Shown: one piece after another, positions 1-12,100 of the stretch
How the letters are laid out: each line of letters begins with the position of its first letter
Position numbering within the stretch: position 1 is the first letter of the stretch
Assembly (NCBI RefSeq): GCF_964275005.1
Contig: NC_092685.1
Coordinates: forward strand, 11,886,913 to 11,950,912
DNA length: 64,000 bases
Direction of reading: 5' to 3'
Source of the DNA: Diadema setosum
Lineage: Eukaryota > Echinodermata > Echinoidea > Diadematoida > Diadematidae
The notes under the pieces: model-generated
Databases searched by the model: none
The model's input: only the letters and a program-made list of their open reading frames with translations
What the model was told of the DNA's origin: nothing
Made by a program: the position numbers and the translations under genes

Positions 1-446
1 AGCATATCTCTTTTCCGTCACAAAATATGTCTATTTGCTTGTCTTTTTTTCACATTACAAAAAATCCAAGCGATGATACCAATTACTAACTGGAGATGGA
101 GACATTTCAATGCTGTAATGTTTAGAATCATAACTGTTGGAAATTAAAGGGGCATGGGATAGAATATATGGTAAAGAATCAGGGGTCCTGCATCTACACT
201 GCCGTCAAGACTTCACCAATGAGATGATATGTTGTCTTTCAATCTTCATTACAGACTGCTTTCCTTGTTCTTGGCTATCATTATTTTACCTTTGCTGATT
301 ACCAATTTTCATAAAATTCATGCATTTCTTCTTTTTTTGTTGTTGGTGCATTTAATAGACTTGACAATGCAAATAGTTAAATTTGCCATGTAATCTAGTT
401 GCTGTCTGTGTAATAAATTCCGTTGTTGTTGTGTCATTTTTCTCAG
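1..446. other. Intron at left edge of the WD-repeat gene
   Basis: AT-rich sequence without a recognisable exon. It ends in a pyrimidine-rich stretch and AG just before the first visible coding exon at 447, so it is most simply an intron of the WD-repeat gene. No promoter, RNA gene or repeat was recognised in it. Confidence 0.5.
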
Positions 447-3400
447 AGGGTTATATAACCATGTGGAATATTGCAGTGCTTCTTGAGGACCCCTTGAATG
501 CAGAGCAGGTGAGATTTAAAACTTCACATACCAAGCTTCAGTGTGATTCTTTCCTGCCTGTCCACAATAGAGAAACTGTAAATACTTGTGTGAAAATGGC
601 TGGTCTTTTGTGATTGCAATGACAGCCAAGGGTATCAATATTTGGCAGGATAAAGTTTTAAAACCTATGTTGTCAGTATCCTTACTGCTATTCTCATTTT
701 TTTTTCACTATTCTTTTCCATTTGATACTACTTTAGGTACCTGACTGTATTTTCATGATTTATATTATGTTTTGTGAATATCTCTTCCTTGTCTCCTAAT
801 TCATCAATTATATGTCTGTTTTTCATGTCTATACATATTTTGTTGGGGGGGGGGGGGGGAGGTGGTGGCAGTTGTAGAATTCTTAGGTTAGTGATTTCCT
901 GCATACTCTTTAGCTGACATGAGGTATATGAACCTAATCCAGTTTACACCTGTACGGTGAGTTGTGTCTTTCGAAGACGGTAACTATCGTAGTTATATGT
1001 TAGGTAATGATACAACACATGCTAGAAGTCTCTCTTTCTCTCTCTCATGATTTCACCTGTAGGGGGCAGTACAGCAACTGATCAGCTGGAGAGGACACCT
1101 TAGTAAGATTGTGAGCTTGATCTACATCGACAGGATGAAGATCATCATATCAGGCTCCACTGATGGATCGGTCAGGTGGGTCTCTTCTTTGATCTATGGC
1201 TAATTGGATTCTTTTGTTCTTCACAGCCATGATATAGGGACGGCTCAAAGCAAAAAGGAAGTTGTGACTTGTGTGCCTTGATATTGCCAAGATATTGCCT
1301 GCAATTGGTTGTGAATAGGATTAGATGAGATTAGATTAGACTGAAGAGAAATCCGTGTTACCAAAAATTATATGACAAGAACACTGAAATCTAAAGAGAA
1401 TACTCTGGATGTTCTGTTGATAATAAGCAGCCACAATTTATGGTATCTGCAATCACGATGCATAGCAAACTGCACAAGACATTTCATTGCTGTTTGGAAT
1501 AGTCTGAAGTCTTATGGGAGACATACAAGCATGTCTTCTTATTTGATATATTTTTCTGGTGATTTTAATTGCTTTCTCAGGGTATGGTATGCCGATGCAC
1601 CTCAGAGGAGTCATTTCATGGGCTTCTTTGGCCAGCACAGACCATGGAACTACCCCAGTGCAGAGAGCTCCAGCGAGCCCGTCCTTCCATACGACATTGC
1701 GGAGCGCCCTCTGCTGCCGCCGAGAAGAGAGAGCGAGAAGAAGAAGCAGAACACGCAGAGCTACGAGTATCCACTCATCTTTGACAATGACAAGTGAGGA
1801 GAGCTTTTCTGTCATTCTTGTATCAATGCACCAACACAAAACATGTTCATCTTTCAAGTCTCCCCCTTCCCATCTTCCAGATACATAATTATGGTCACAC
1901 ATTGATCAGCCTTCTGTGCAGTGCCCCATGTACACTTATTTTTTAACAGATGTATGAATATGAAATATGAACATGGAACAAGCAAAAGTAAATGATTATG
2001 TGTTTTCTTCTAGGGGACAGGATTATTTTCTCTTGAATAGACTTTTGATGCTGTTCAGCTACTTCTGTAGAGAAAACTCGTTCAATGCAAATTGATTAAT
2101 GCACCTTTTTTTTTTGTACCAGTTTCCTTTCTTTCTCTTACTTTTTTACTTCTTTGTTTGCAGGTGTGCCAGTACTTAAATTGTGCAAATTTCTGAGATT
2201 TATCAATGCCATTTTTAGTGTGTTGATTATGTGATGGAATAACTAGTGTGATTCCTTGGTCTGTTTATTGTTGTCCATACTAATAGAAGTAAAGTGTCCA
2301 TGCTGCTAAAATTATAGCAGCAGAAGATTATGTCAATATGCAGAAAATATCATGACACATCAATTTGGTAAGATCATAATCGGCCAACCATTAAATATTT
2401 TCCTACAACTTTTGAAACTTCTTTTCCCAATTGATAGGTGGAAACCGTTCCGCCGATCAGCCTACCGGGAGACTCGTACCAAGAAGATGGAACCGGAGGA
2501 AAAGAAGTTTTTCGAGGCGCTGCAGAAGCCTCACTTCTACAACGACCATCTGACAAGCTTCAAGACTGGGGAGATGAGCCTAGGGGCTGTCTTCAGAGCT
2601 CTACCAGTCTACAGGGTCAGTTTTATGTACTCATCAATTCCCAGAAAACACTTTTCTCTGCTTTTATTGCTGGACCTTTGTATTATGATTATTGTCATTG
2701 ATTGTTAGTATTTTGTGAGATAAACTAAAAACTGCTCTTTCATTCTATTCCTTTAAAAATAAAAAAATAAAAATTCTCTATATTTTTCTTCTGCTATCCA
2801 TAAATTTGTAAGTGCCTCTTCTTTTACGAAGCATCAGAAATGCCAGGCTAATAATTCCATAGTACCCTGCTGGACATTCCCAGCTTGATGATCTGGCATG
2901 AATACTTTTAAATCAAAGCAGAAAAATACATATTACTGATTGTACATTTCACATGTTACATACATTTTAGCACATAAACTGAACAAATAGAGAAATGAAA
3001 GGAAAAAAAATCATTATGAATATTTACAAACTCTGGTTCTTAGCTCACTTCAGCCAAAGACTCAAAGTTCCCAAATTAAGACATCTTGTAAGATCTTCTC
3101 TAGAACCACAAGTAATTACAATTCACATGAGTGAAAGTACTTTCAGATATGTTTATGGCAAATTCAGGCATTCATGGCCCCCTCGAGATCAAATCTTGGG
3201 CTAGTTTTCACATTTTGATCCTCTTTTGAAAACACATGGTTAAATTTTTTACAAACTGTGTGATAGAATATACCAATGGTCACCATACTCTCTTGGAGTT
3301 CCCCCACAACTCCAGTGTTTTCCTGTTTTTCTTGGGTAATAGTATGTGTGGAAGGTGAACTTGCAAAACTCAGGTGAGTGCGAGACCTGTGGGTCTCTTG

Positions 3401-4448
3401 TTTTTTCCTCCTCAACTAAAATTATACAAGACTTCATTCTTCATACAACAAACTGAATATTTGTACCCTCCTGTTATGTAGGTGAAGACTCCAGAAAGAC
3501 TAAAGACCCCTCCCATGGAGTACAGCAACTCAGCCATGGCCAACAATTCCTACCTGTTTGGACCGGCACCAAAGAGCAATAGGGTGCCATCACCCACCAA
3601 AGAAGTCTCAACAAAGGTGAGAGTAATGTAACCACTCTGTCAGGCTAATATACCAGCACCTTCATAAGGATATCTATTGTTGGTATTTACAGATGGTGAT
3701 AATGTCCAAGAAAATGTTTGTTTTCTTTGTTTTTGTTTTCTTTTGTATAACACAACATGAGTTATTGATTCAGCAACAAAAATATAATTATGAAGTTTGT
3801 ATTGGTTGTAAGTGGCACACAGGTTTCATTGCTGTTTATTGGCCAAAGAAACTGCAGTAAGTTGATTCATGGTAATCTTGTTGATAGATGCACACATATT
3901 ATGTGTCTATTAAGCTTTTAAAGAATTTATTGACTTGACCTTTTATGTCCCGATATATAGCAAGAAACAATATAGTTCTTGGAAAGATACAATGGTATGT
4001 CAGGGGTCGACACTAACTTTTGTTAGTGGTGGCCCATTCAGGCCACTAAAATCTTCACATTTGAAATTTGGTGCCCTGAAATAAATGTCAAGCTCTGCTT
4101 ATGTGCTATTTTATAGCTGGGCAGAGTACAACATCAAAAGTCATAGAGATGTATCAGAAAGTCTGCTGCCCAACTTGAATATCCAAGCCATAGCAGTACT
4201 GTAGATTGGGATGAGGCATTTAGCAGTAGGTATACTGTTTTCTTTTTTATAATGAGATCTTCCACAAAGCAGAGGTAGATGTTGAACATATGTATCATTA
4301 AGGTTATATATATCTTGTAATCATCTTTGGTGGTGCAACTGTGATCTCTCAGCAGGGCAAAGGACAGAAGAGAGGCGCTGTTTCACCCATGAGTCGGTCT
4401 CCGGCACCTTCCCCATGGCGCCACCAGCCAGACAAACTTGCAAAGTGA
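447..4448 (+). CDS. WD-repeat protein, WDR64/WDR49-like, 3' part (6 exons)
   Basis: Exons read at 447-508, 1063-1175, 1581-1793, 2438-2615, 3482-3616 and 4353-4448. All internal borders are AG/GT and the phases join without a break into 264 residues plus TGA. The first two exons hold the last beta-propeller blades (GYITMWNI; then ISGSTDGSVR followed by VWYAD, a normal WD blade end). FGQHRPWN follows; I recall a similar FGQ..W segment after the last blade in the WDR49/WDR64/WDY group. After it comes a basic, charged tail (EEKKFFEALQKPHFY) and a Ser/Pro/Lys-rich low-complexity end. WD propellers are protein-docking scaffolds, and relatives are often expressed in testis or ciliated cells; a role here is inference. 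The 5' exons lie left of the window. The final TGA overlaps a donor-like AAGTGAGG, so an alternative splice onward cannot be excluded. Family assignment is from memory of motifs. Confidence 0.75.
4001..4097. repeat. Short hAT-like inverted-repeat element (tentative)
   Basis: The sequence begins CAGGGGTCGACACTAAC and ends with a near inverse (TGTCAAGCTCTG), a hAT-like terminal pattern. The interior GTGGTGGCCC...GGCCACTAAA resembles the element at 23675-23988. It lies in the last intron of the WD-repeat gene. Target duplications are not clean, so the limits are approximate. Confidence 0.4.
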
Positions 4449-7400
4449 GGGGATACTTTCTTTACGGTGTCTTCCCCACCAACAGAAAGTCTAGGGCACG
4501 TATTACACCATGATTGAGATTCCATGTCTGGCAAGAGGAGTAACAGCCAGCTTATCTTATCCTGCTACTGAAAGTTGAATCGTTTAATTTGGCCCCCTAA
4601 AAATGAACTTGTGCATCAAAATGTAGTGCTGGTTTGCTGCCCCAAACTGATTTAAAGATCAGACCTTCAATCAGTGAAGCCATACTCTTTATATTCAGTC
4701 TACTGGACACACATCACTGGTGATGCCAGTAACACTGCATGTTACAATGTTTAAGTCATTTTTTGGTTTAACCCTAACCAGGCCGCGCTTTTTTGGGTGT
4801 TCTGTGGCCAGGGAGGGGTTGATTCAAACCCCCCCCCCCCCCGAGATCTCGGCCGTCGATCGTGCAATCGCCATGAAATTTGGCATGTGCATTACCTGTG
4901 GCGTATTCTACCAAGCTATTCAAAAAGAAATGGAAATTTTCGTCATAATAATTAATTATGCTAATATATGCATAAAATCATACATTTTGCTCTAAATCAG
5001 AAATTAAAGCTCCTAGAATCCTAATTTTTGGTGAAAACATTCTTTGTAGCATTCCTAACAATGTACTTGAAAAAAAAATTGATATCAAAATCAATTTCTT
5101 ATGTATTTTATTGTTTTATGAATTTCTTATGTATTTCCGTGTTTTTTTGACCTTTTGTTTTATCATTTTTTTCCGCAAAATTAATGACAGAACCTATTTC
5201 AAGCAAAATTATGCTAAAATTAATTAGTTTCAGCCTGTGAAAGTGAAAATAATCATATCATTATGAATAAGAAGAGAAAACTCCATTTGCATAGACTTCA
5301 TACACAAAATCACGTTTTTGAGCCATTTTCGGTCTGACAGGCATGTATAAAATGTCATGCAGTGTCGTAACGGTATGCGCGATTTTCGCGAAAATGGTGT
5401 CAAAAGATGCGCGAGACTTGAAAGTGAAAAAGTCAGTGAACGGCGCGGTCAAAAAATTTCACGCAGCCGAGTAGTCGCGAAAAATGTCGAGGGAATCAAC
5501 CCCCCCGGCCTTTTTAGGGTTAACAAACAAAACACAACAAAGCAAACTTTAACAAAAACATGCCTCTCATAATTCTGAATTATCAGAGCTTTACCAGGAC
5601 CATGGACAAGACTGAAGTATTAATCATTGACTGCAATGTGTAGAATCCTCACAGAAGAAACTGATTATTTCATGATTATCAACAGCATTAACAAGTACCA
5701 CCATTATCTTCAATCTTTGTGAGGACAGATGAAAACTAGAAAATAGTATTAGAGTAGAAACACTCATCCTCAATATTGTATTGTCCGAAGAGCTGTACTT
5801 AGCATCATGCTTATTTGCGTGACTTAGTTCTTCTTCAAACAAAAGTCTTTCAGACTATGATAAAAATCACAATCATATGTTCAAAAAAAAAAAAAGGCCT
5901 GGGTTACTCACAAAGCAGTCTGTGCTTGATAGTATGAGAGTGACATAAGATACATGAGCAGGATGCATTGCTCAAGTAACGTATCTCTCTTCTTCCACAT
6001 CAAATATTGAAACTACACTAGGTATTAACTTGGAGTTAACCTCACTTCCGTTCATTCTGCTATAGTCAAATGAGTGGCTAAATGACATTTCATAAATGTC
6101 CTAGTTTTATATAGTATTTATATTTGAGTTTTATCGACATTATATTTGCTCATTCCATAAATTCGTTCTATGCAGTATATCATTTAGTTATACAGAAAGA
6201 AAGGTAATTTCACTTGAGAGTAAGAAACGGACATGACTAATACGAAGTTGTGATTGAACCGTTTGCTGTCGTTTTTATAAATCAGAGATGAATGTTGTGT
6301 TTAGTAATTCCCATACCACAACTGAGTTCAGCCATTTTACTTTTTGATAATATGATTACCATGACAGAAAACAAAAGACATCAGATATCAAGAGATTTGG
6401 TGAATATTGTAGGGATGTTGTAGTAATTGGCAGTTACCAATTCCTTAAGTATTTTTGTAGGATAGTCCTGCCATTTCTGAGGATGAATTGTACAGAGGTT
6501 TATTGCTTCTAGCAGCTAATGCCGTGCTGTGGTAGGTATTATACACTAATCACAAAAAAAGAATATATTATCAGTTGTGTGTGCCATATAAACAAAAATT
6601 ATCAAAGTATTATAGATATATATGTAATTGTATGCATCAAGACTATGTATAATGTCATTCATATTTTTAACAGTACAAAATACATCTATGTGGGATTATA
6701 TCTTATGGAACATACAATGATCAATTTTTATTTCTTTTTTTTTTAATTCATCTATCCATGTTGGATTAATTCTTCTCATTAGACATAAAATTGATCAATT
6801 TTCTAATCCGTCCAAGTATTTACAGCAATATGTACTTATTGCTTTCTACAGTTGTCTGAATGAATTGGCGATTTTTCAAATGCCATGCAGAAATTGCAAT
6901 ATGTATTTAATCTTGTGTTGTGCTAATTCTTAATTTTGATATACTCTCTCAATTTTGATATGTACCTTGTTTTCATCTCTTGGCCTTTACTGGTATATTC
7001 ATCATATGAATTTCTTGACATGGGATATAGTTTTATGTGCATGCAATGTCTCTGCCAGCACAGTTATATTCACTCATTATCACACCTCCTATGTGGTTCA
7101 ACAACTTGCTGTGATTTGAATGTTTTCCCCACTATCCGTTTCCTGGAAAAAGGCGAGACTGTCTCTGATATTATGTGATCTTATGCAACTCTCTATTAAC
7201 TCTATGCATATTGGTGTTTATTCTCATTACTGTCTGAACAGAATCTATGCATTCTGATCAGTTTTTACATTTTTGATGAATTAAAACATTTTTTTTTATA
7301 CTGAAAATAGTAGAGGTATTTTGAAAGTGTGAAAGTATTATTCTTTGAAAAATTATTAAACCATTCAAGGAAATTTCTGAACGCCACACACGCTGTTGTG

Positions 7401-9111
7401 ATATGATTGCACACACTCCATGTACAATATACTCACCCATCACATCTGCTTGGAGTGTTTATTGGTGGAACTAGAATGATTACTTCTCTGCTGAGTTTAA
7501 GATAAATCTTGGGTTTTAGGGGATTCCCTTTTCTTTTTCTGTCCACAGTCTGTGATGATTTTTATCCCCCCCCCCAAAAAAAAAAAAATGAATAAATAAA
7601 TATAACAGTATAATGAGTCTTTCTGCAGTCTTTTAACAATGTAGTACTAGGCCCAGTCTCTGCTCTTGTAGCAGTGTCATGAAGTTGTTCTGCTGTTTGT
7701 ACATCATTCACAGTCGTTATGATATTGATACTGTGTTGTTAGTAGGGAGATGAAGGGGGGGGGGGACAATGAGTTAACAAACTCCATGTCACATACTTAC
7801 GCCCTTCTGCCATTCAATTGATGAAGGAGTTGGCTTCTCATGTACCAGTGATATGAAAAACACCAATGGTTGTTTATTTGATTCATGCATATTATCCACA
7901 CCCTTCTTTTGAAAGAAAGAAAGAAAGAAAATATCTAATGATTCTCTGATTTCCTTGCAACTCATTATCATCAGATGCACTGGCAAAATGAAGCCGTAGT
8001 GAATACTATCCCTCAGACCAATTTGTAGAACCATAATTGATTTATAGCCACTTACAGACAAATGCAGTTGGTCAAGGTGTGCAAGGAAAGAAATCTGTTA
8101 TGTTTATACCTCTCTGTGGTAATTGAGTTGCCACAACGGAATGATATTTTGAGGTGAAGTTTTAATGTGTAAAAAACAGATATATTTTTGCCTGAAATAT
8201 ATGTAATGAAAGTTTGTACTTGTCAGGAGTGTAATAAAGTATAAGAAAACAAAAGACAAGTGAAGTCGACAATTTGCTTCTTTTGTAAATGTGAGATATG
8301 GCCACCATGTCATTTGATCACAGACAAAAACATACTTGGTATTAAGGATCCTTGATATAGAGAGAGTGTAATCCTAACCCGCTGAAGTGGGTCCCGTCTT
8401 ACATCCAAACTGGACCCCATGGAAGACCAGCGATTGCAGCTGAATATTTGCTATCCAGCCATCTTCTCAGATGAAATGTAGCAAACAAACAAGAAAAGTG
8501 TGCAGATTTGATCCAGAGGGTTATTTAAACTCATGGGAGACACTCGACAAATTAAGAACACTCACAAATAGACCTTGGCATGTCATGATGATATATACAG
8601 CAAAGATTTTAATCTCATGAGTAAGTACTCACATAAATTAATATTAAGATGCCTCTTTATCTAGATATTGCACCATGACACAGGGCCACTGCTATCAACA
8701 TATATGCACAGCCACTGCCTGTTAGTGCAAATTTACAAAATTTCAATTTTTATGTCACTTCTGTAAAGATAGAGCTAATGATAAAGTTGAGCTGTCAGAA
8801 ACACTTGGTGACATATATTATTCATATTTGGTTTATATCAATTGTAATTCATGCTTTGACTTTGCCCATACTTGGAGTTGTTAGTACAGAGAAATAGGGA
8901 CATTGGGTCATGTTAGTAAGCTTCTGCTGACAGAAGTTCTGTACATTTTGATCCTGTAACCCGGAAAGAACAGGACTTTGTTAAGGTTAATAACATGATT
9001 TCGTTGCGGGTGAAATTCCAAGTAGTTCTATTCATACATTGGAAAGAACAACTTGGTTGAAGAAAGATGATAATGGACAAGAACAAAGTGTGTGCGTCAG
9101 CCGATGAGTAT
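4449..9111. other. Intergenic tract between WD-repeat gene and TSSK
   Basis: Apart from the TTAA element at 4772-5519, this 4.6 kb contains no coding exon I can support on either strand. It is AT-rich with A, C and G homopolymers (for example the C run near 7566 followed by A, and a G run near 7756). It should hold the 3' UTR of the WD gene on the left and the 3' UTR of the minus-strand TSSK on the right. AATAAA-like words near 7588 are one possible plus-strand poly(A) signal, unproven. Confidence 0.5.
4772..5519. mobile_element. TTAA-flanked nonautonomous DNA transposon, copy 1
   Basis: Flanked by TTAA at 4768-4771 and 5520-5523. Ends are inverted: CCCTAACCAGGCCG on the left and a degenerate inverse (GGCCTTTTTAGGG) on the right. 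A C run sits next to the left end and a shorter one next to the right end. The segment ATCTCGGCCGTCGA followed by TGAAATTTGGCA matches, in reverse orientation, the right end of copy 2 at 29887-30671. There is no transposase, so it is nonautonomous. TTAA targets point to a piggyBac- or Kolobok-type enzyme; which one cannot be decided from this copy. Confidence 0.75.
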
Positions 9112-12100
9112 TCAAGTGTGGTTTCGAGGCTGTCTCCTTGGTGTTGGAGTAGGCGTAGCCCTTCCACGATGACCGCCACCGCGACCCGTCCTGCCCACAT
9201 CCACGGTGCGCGACGTCATGGGGGAGTTGGTGCTGCCCTGACTTGCTGACGACACCGCGCTCGTTCCGGGCTCGGCGTTGGTATTGCGGCGAGTCTGATT
9301 CTGCGCGAATCGGCTGCTGGAGTCGGACGAACGATCTTCGCGTAATGGCGGGGTGGAGCGCGTCGTCGCGTTGTTGTTTCCGGCCACGCGCTCGTTGTCC
9401 GCCAGATTACTGGTGGCCGGGGTTGGGGTTGGGGGCTGCGACGGCTTGGCGGTGATCAGATGGTTTGGCGGTATGCTAGTGGAGGCGCTGAACCCCGACG
9501 AGGAATTGCCTTGGCTAGAGCCGGATGACGTCGTGGCAGTATTTCCCCCTTCCATCCACGGATGTAGCGGTATTTCGTCAATTTTTAGTCTGCAAAATGC
9601 AATTAATGATTTACGAATGTCTGATTAAGTTATATAGAAAGTACCATTTGTCATGTTTATTCTTATCAATTCTGGCATTGAAAGCGATTGTTATAGGTGT
9701 TTTGCTTTGGTTTGTTATGTTTTGTTTTTTGCGGGGGATGAAGCTGTATGGACTGTTTGCAGTATGCCTACTTAGATATGTGCTATGCGATGTGATGCGA
9801 ATTGTATGGTTTGTTAACGACTGTCATTTCAAATATTTTACATTCTAGTCATTTTTAGGGAGAGAGGAGGGAGGGAGGGGACATAACCATTGACCCTTGA
9901 CTCAACCATGAGCACCCTTGTCAAACCCCTCCTCCCCCCCCCCTCCCACACACACACATTATACACACACTAAAATGTAAACGTTATGTCATGGTGGTAT
10001 CTCTGTTTCTTGATAAGACATGGAACGTTAAAATTCCCAAGCAGTCATTTTTTTGTGTGTGTGTCTGATCTTGAAATAACGTGTCTGATCTTAAAATAAC
10101 GTTCACCGTGTTGTTTGTTTGATTGTAATATGCTGAATTCATCTGCCATAAAACATAAAGAGCGCCCTCACCTCCTGTCGGCGATCGGCTGCAGGATGGC
10201 AAAGATGGCATCCTTGAAAAGGAGTGAGACTTCCTTCTTCTTGGTGAAGCAGAGTCGCTGGTCCAGCTGGTCCTTGATCATCCGCTTGATGTTAGAGTCA
10301 TCGAAGGGCATGGTGCCGCACACCATGATGTACAGGATGATGCCCAGGCTCCAGACGTCGTAAGCCTTGCCTGACATAGCACAGAGTGGAGAATACATTA
10401 TAGGGATCATAGGAGAGCGGATAAATATAGGCCTATGATTGCAAGTTTATTATCTTTACTGGTCAAAATCGTTTAGAGTATAGAACAAAGTCGAAAGCAT
10501 ATAGTCGTTGATTGGCCTGGTCCTTGAATTGTTTTCAAAGTGCATAGTGCCGAACACCATAGGTGTAATGTTTGTAATTCCGAAGGTTCGTATAATCCCA
10601 AAATGAAATAAGGTTTGTTAATTCGAGAATCGAAAGATTGTGCATATACGAACCATCGGAATTACAAACCTTATTTCATTTTTGGATTAACTAACATGCG
10701 GAATAACTATCTTTTTTTTTTTTTTATTAGCAAATCTTCAGAATAAGGAACCTTATTTTATTAATCGATTGCGAACCTTCGGAATAAGGGATCTATTTTA
10801 TTTTCGGATCAACGAACATTCGGTATAAGGGAATTTATTTCATGTTCGGATTAACGAACCTTTACTTTTCCATTTATTTTCTTTTATGAAACTTTTACTT
10901 TTTTGTCTTATGGATTTCATGTTTTTATTACAGTCAACATAAAGACGGGAGTGTTTTTTTCTCAAATCGCAATGAACAATGCGTTTATCATACATATAGT
11001 GAAACTGCGTTATTTCCTTGAGAGCATGAAGAGTTAATAAGTTACCAGAGCTTCTCAACAAAAGTCCATAATTCAAATTCATGAAATTCTTCCGTCGAGA
11101 TGTTTTCATTGCAACTGATTGACAAATTGCCCTACATTGACATAAATAAGCACTGAATAGATCAGTGTTTTAGTAGTAGACATGATAAAAAAATCATGGG
11201 CGTACATACTCGAGCAAGATTCGAACCTACGACCTCCTGATCTCCGGACAGGCGTCATCTCAACTAGACCACCGAGCTTCCGCCCGACAGCAAGTGCTGG
11301 TTCTCATGAATCCTTATAGCATGCAGCGGGTACTGGGTAATTATTCAAATTCATGTAATTCTTCCGTCGAACACTGATCAATTTAGAGCTTATTTACGTC
11401 GATGTAGTGCAATTTGTCAATCAGTTGCAAAAGTCCATAATGTTTCAAAAGAGAGACATTTTTTTGGTGTTAGGTTAAATGTATGTCGAAATAATTTTAT
11501 TTCTTTTATTTATGTCCTGAAACAGCTGATCAAATTTATTATGTTCGTTTGTAAATGTATGTATTGTGTCCTTGTATGGTCCATTGTATTCTCTTTTTCC
11601 TTGCCTGCCTGTGAGCAGGTAGTAACCTATAGGATTGTTTATTACATGCTTTGATTTGTGAAGAAATAAAGTATTCATAAACATATTGTTTGGTTAGTCA
11701 CCGTTGTACATGTTTCCTTTTAGTATTTCTGGAGCGGCGTAGGCTGCGCTGCCGCAGTACGTCTTGCTCAGATCCCGCGGCTCCATGAATCGGGCGAAAC
11801 CAAAGTCCGAGATCTTAATCACGTTCATGTTATCCAACAAGATGTTTTCACATTTCATGTCCCTGTCAGGAGAATAGTAAAGGAATTACGACAAGATGTG
11901 ACACATAATACATTTTAATTTTATATCACAATATTTTAAGTGAAGCACACAAAAATTACAAATTACATTACAAATATACTCTTCCTGGATTATGATGGAG
12001 ATCGAGTCATAATTACATCTTCTACAGATATGAAATTTCTCAGAGCCGAATGTGTGATATTACTGGAACGTGTTTCATGAATAAATCGACAATAACTAGA

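Noticed and set aside
1453-1902. 149-codon open frame on the minus strand.
   Set aside because: It is the shadow of the WD-repeat exon 1581-1793, which has matching splice sites and a family-like sequence.
6461-6535. Candidate extra terminal exon of the WD-repeat gene (acceptor after a T run, short frame to TAG).
   Set aside because: Its best frame does not match the phase left by the donor-like site at 4445, and the preceding exon already ends in an in-frame stop.
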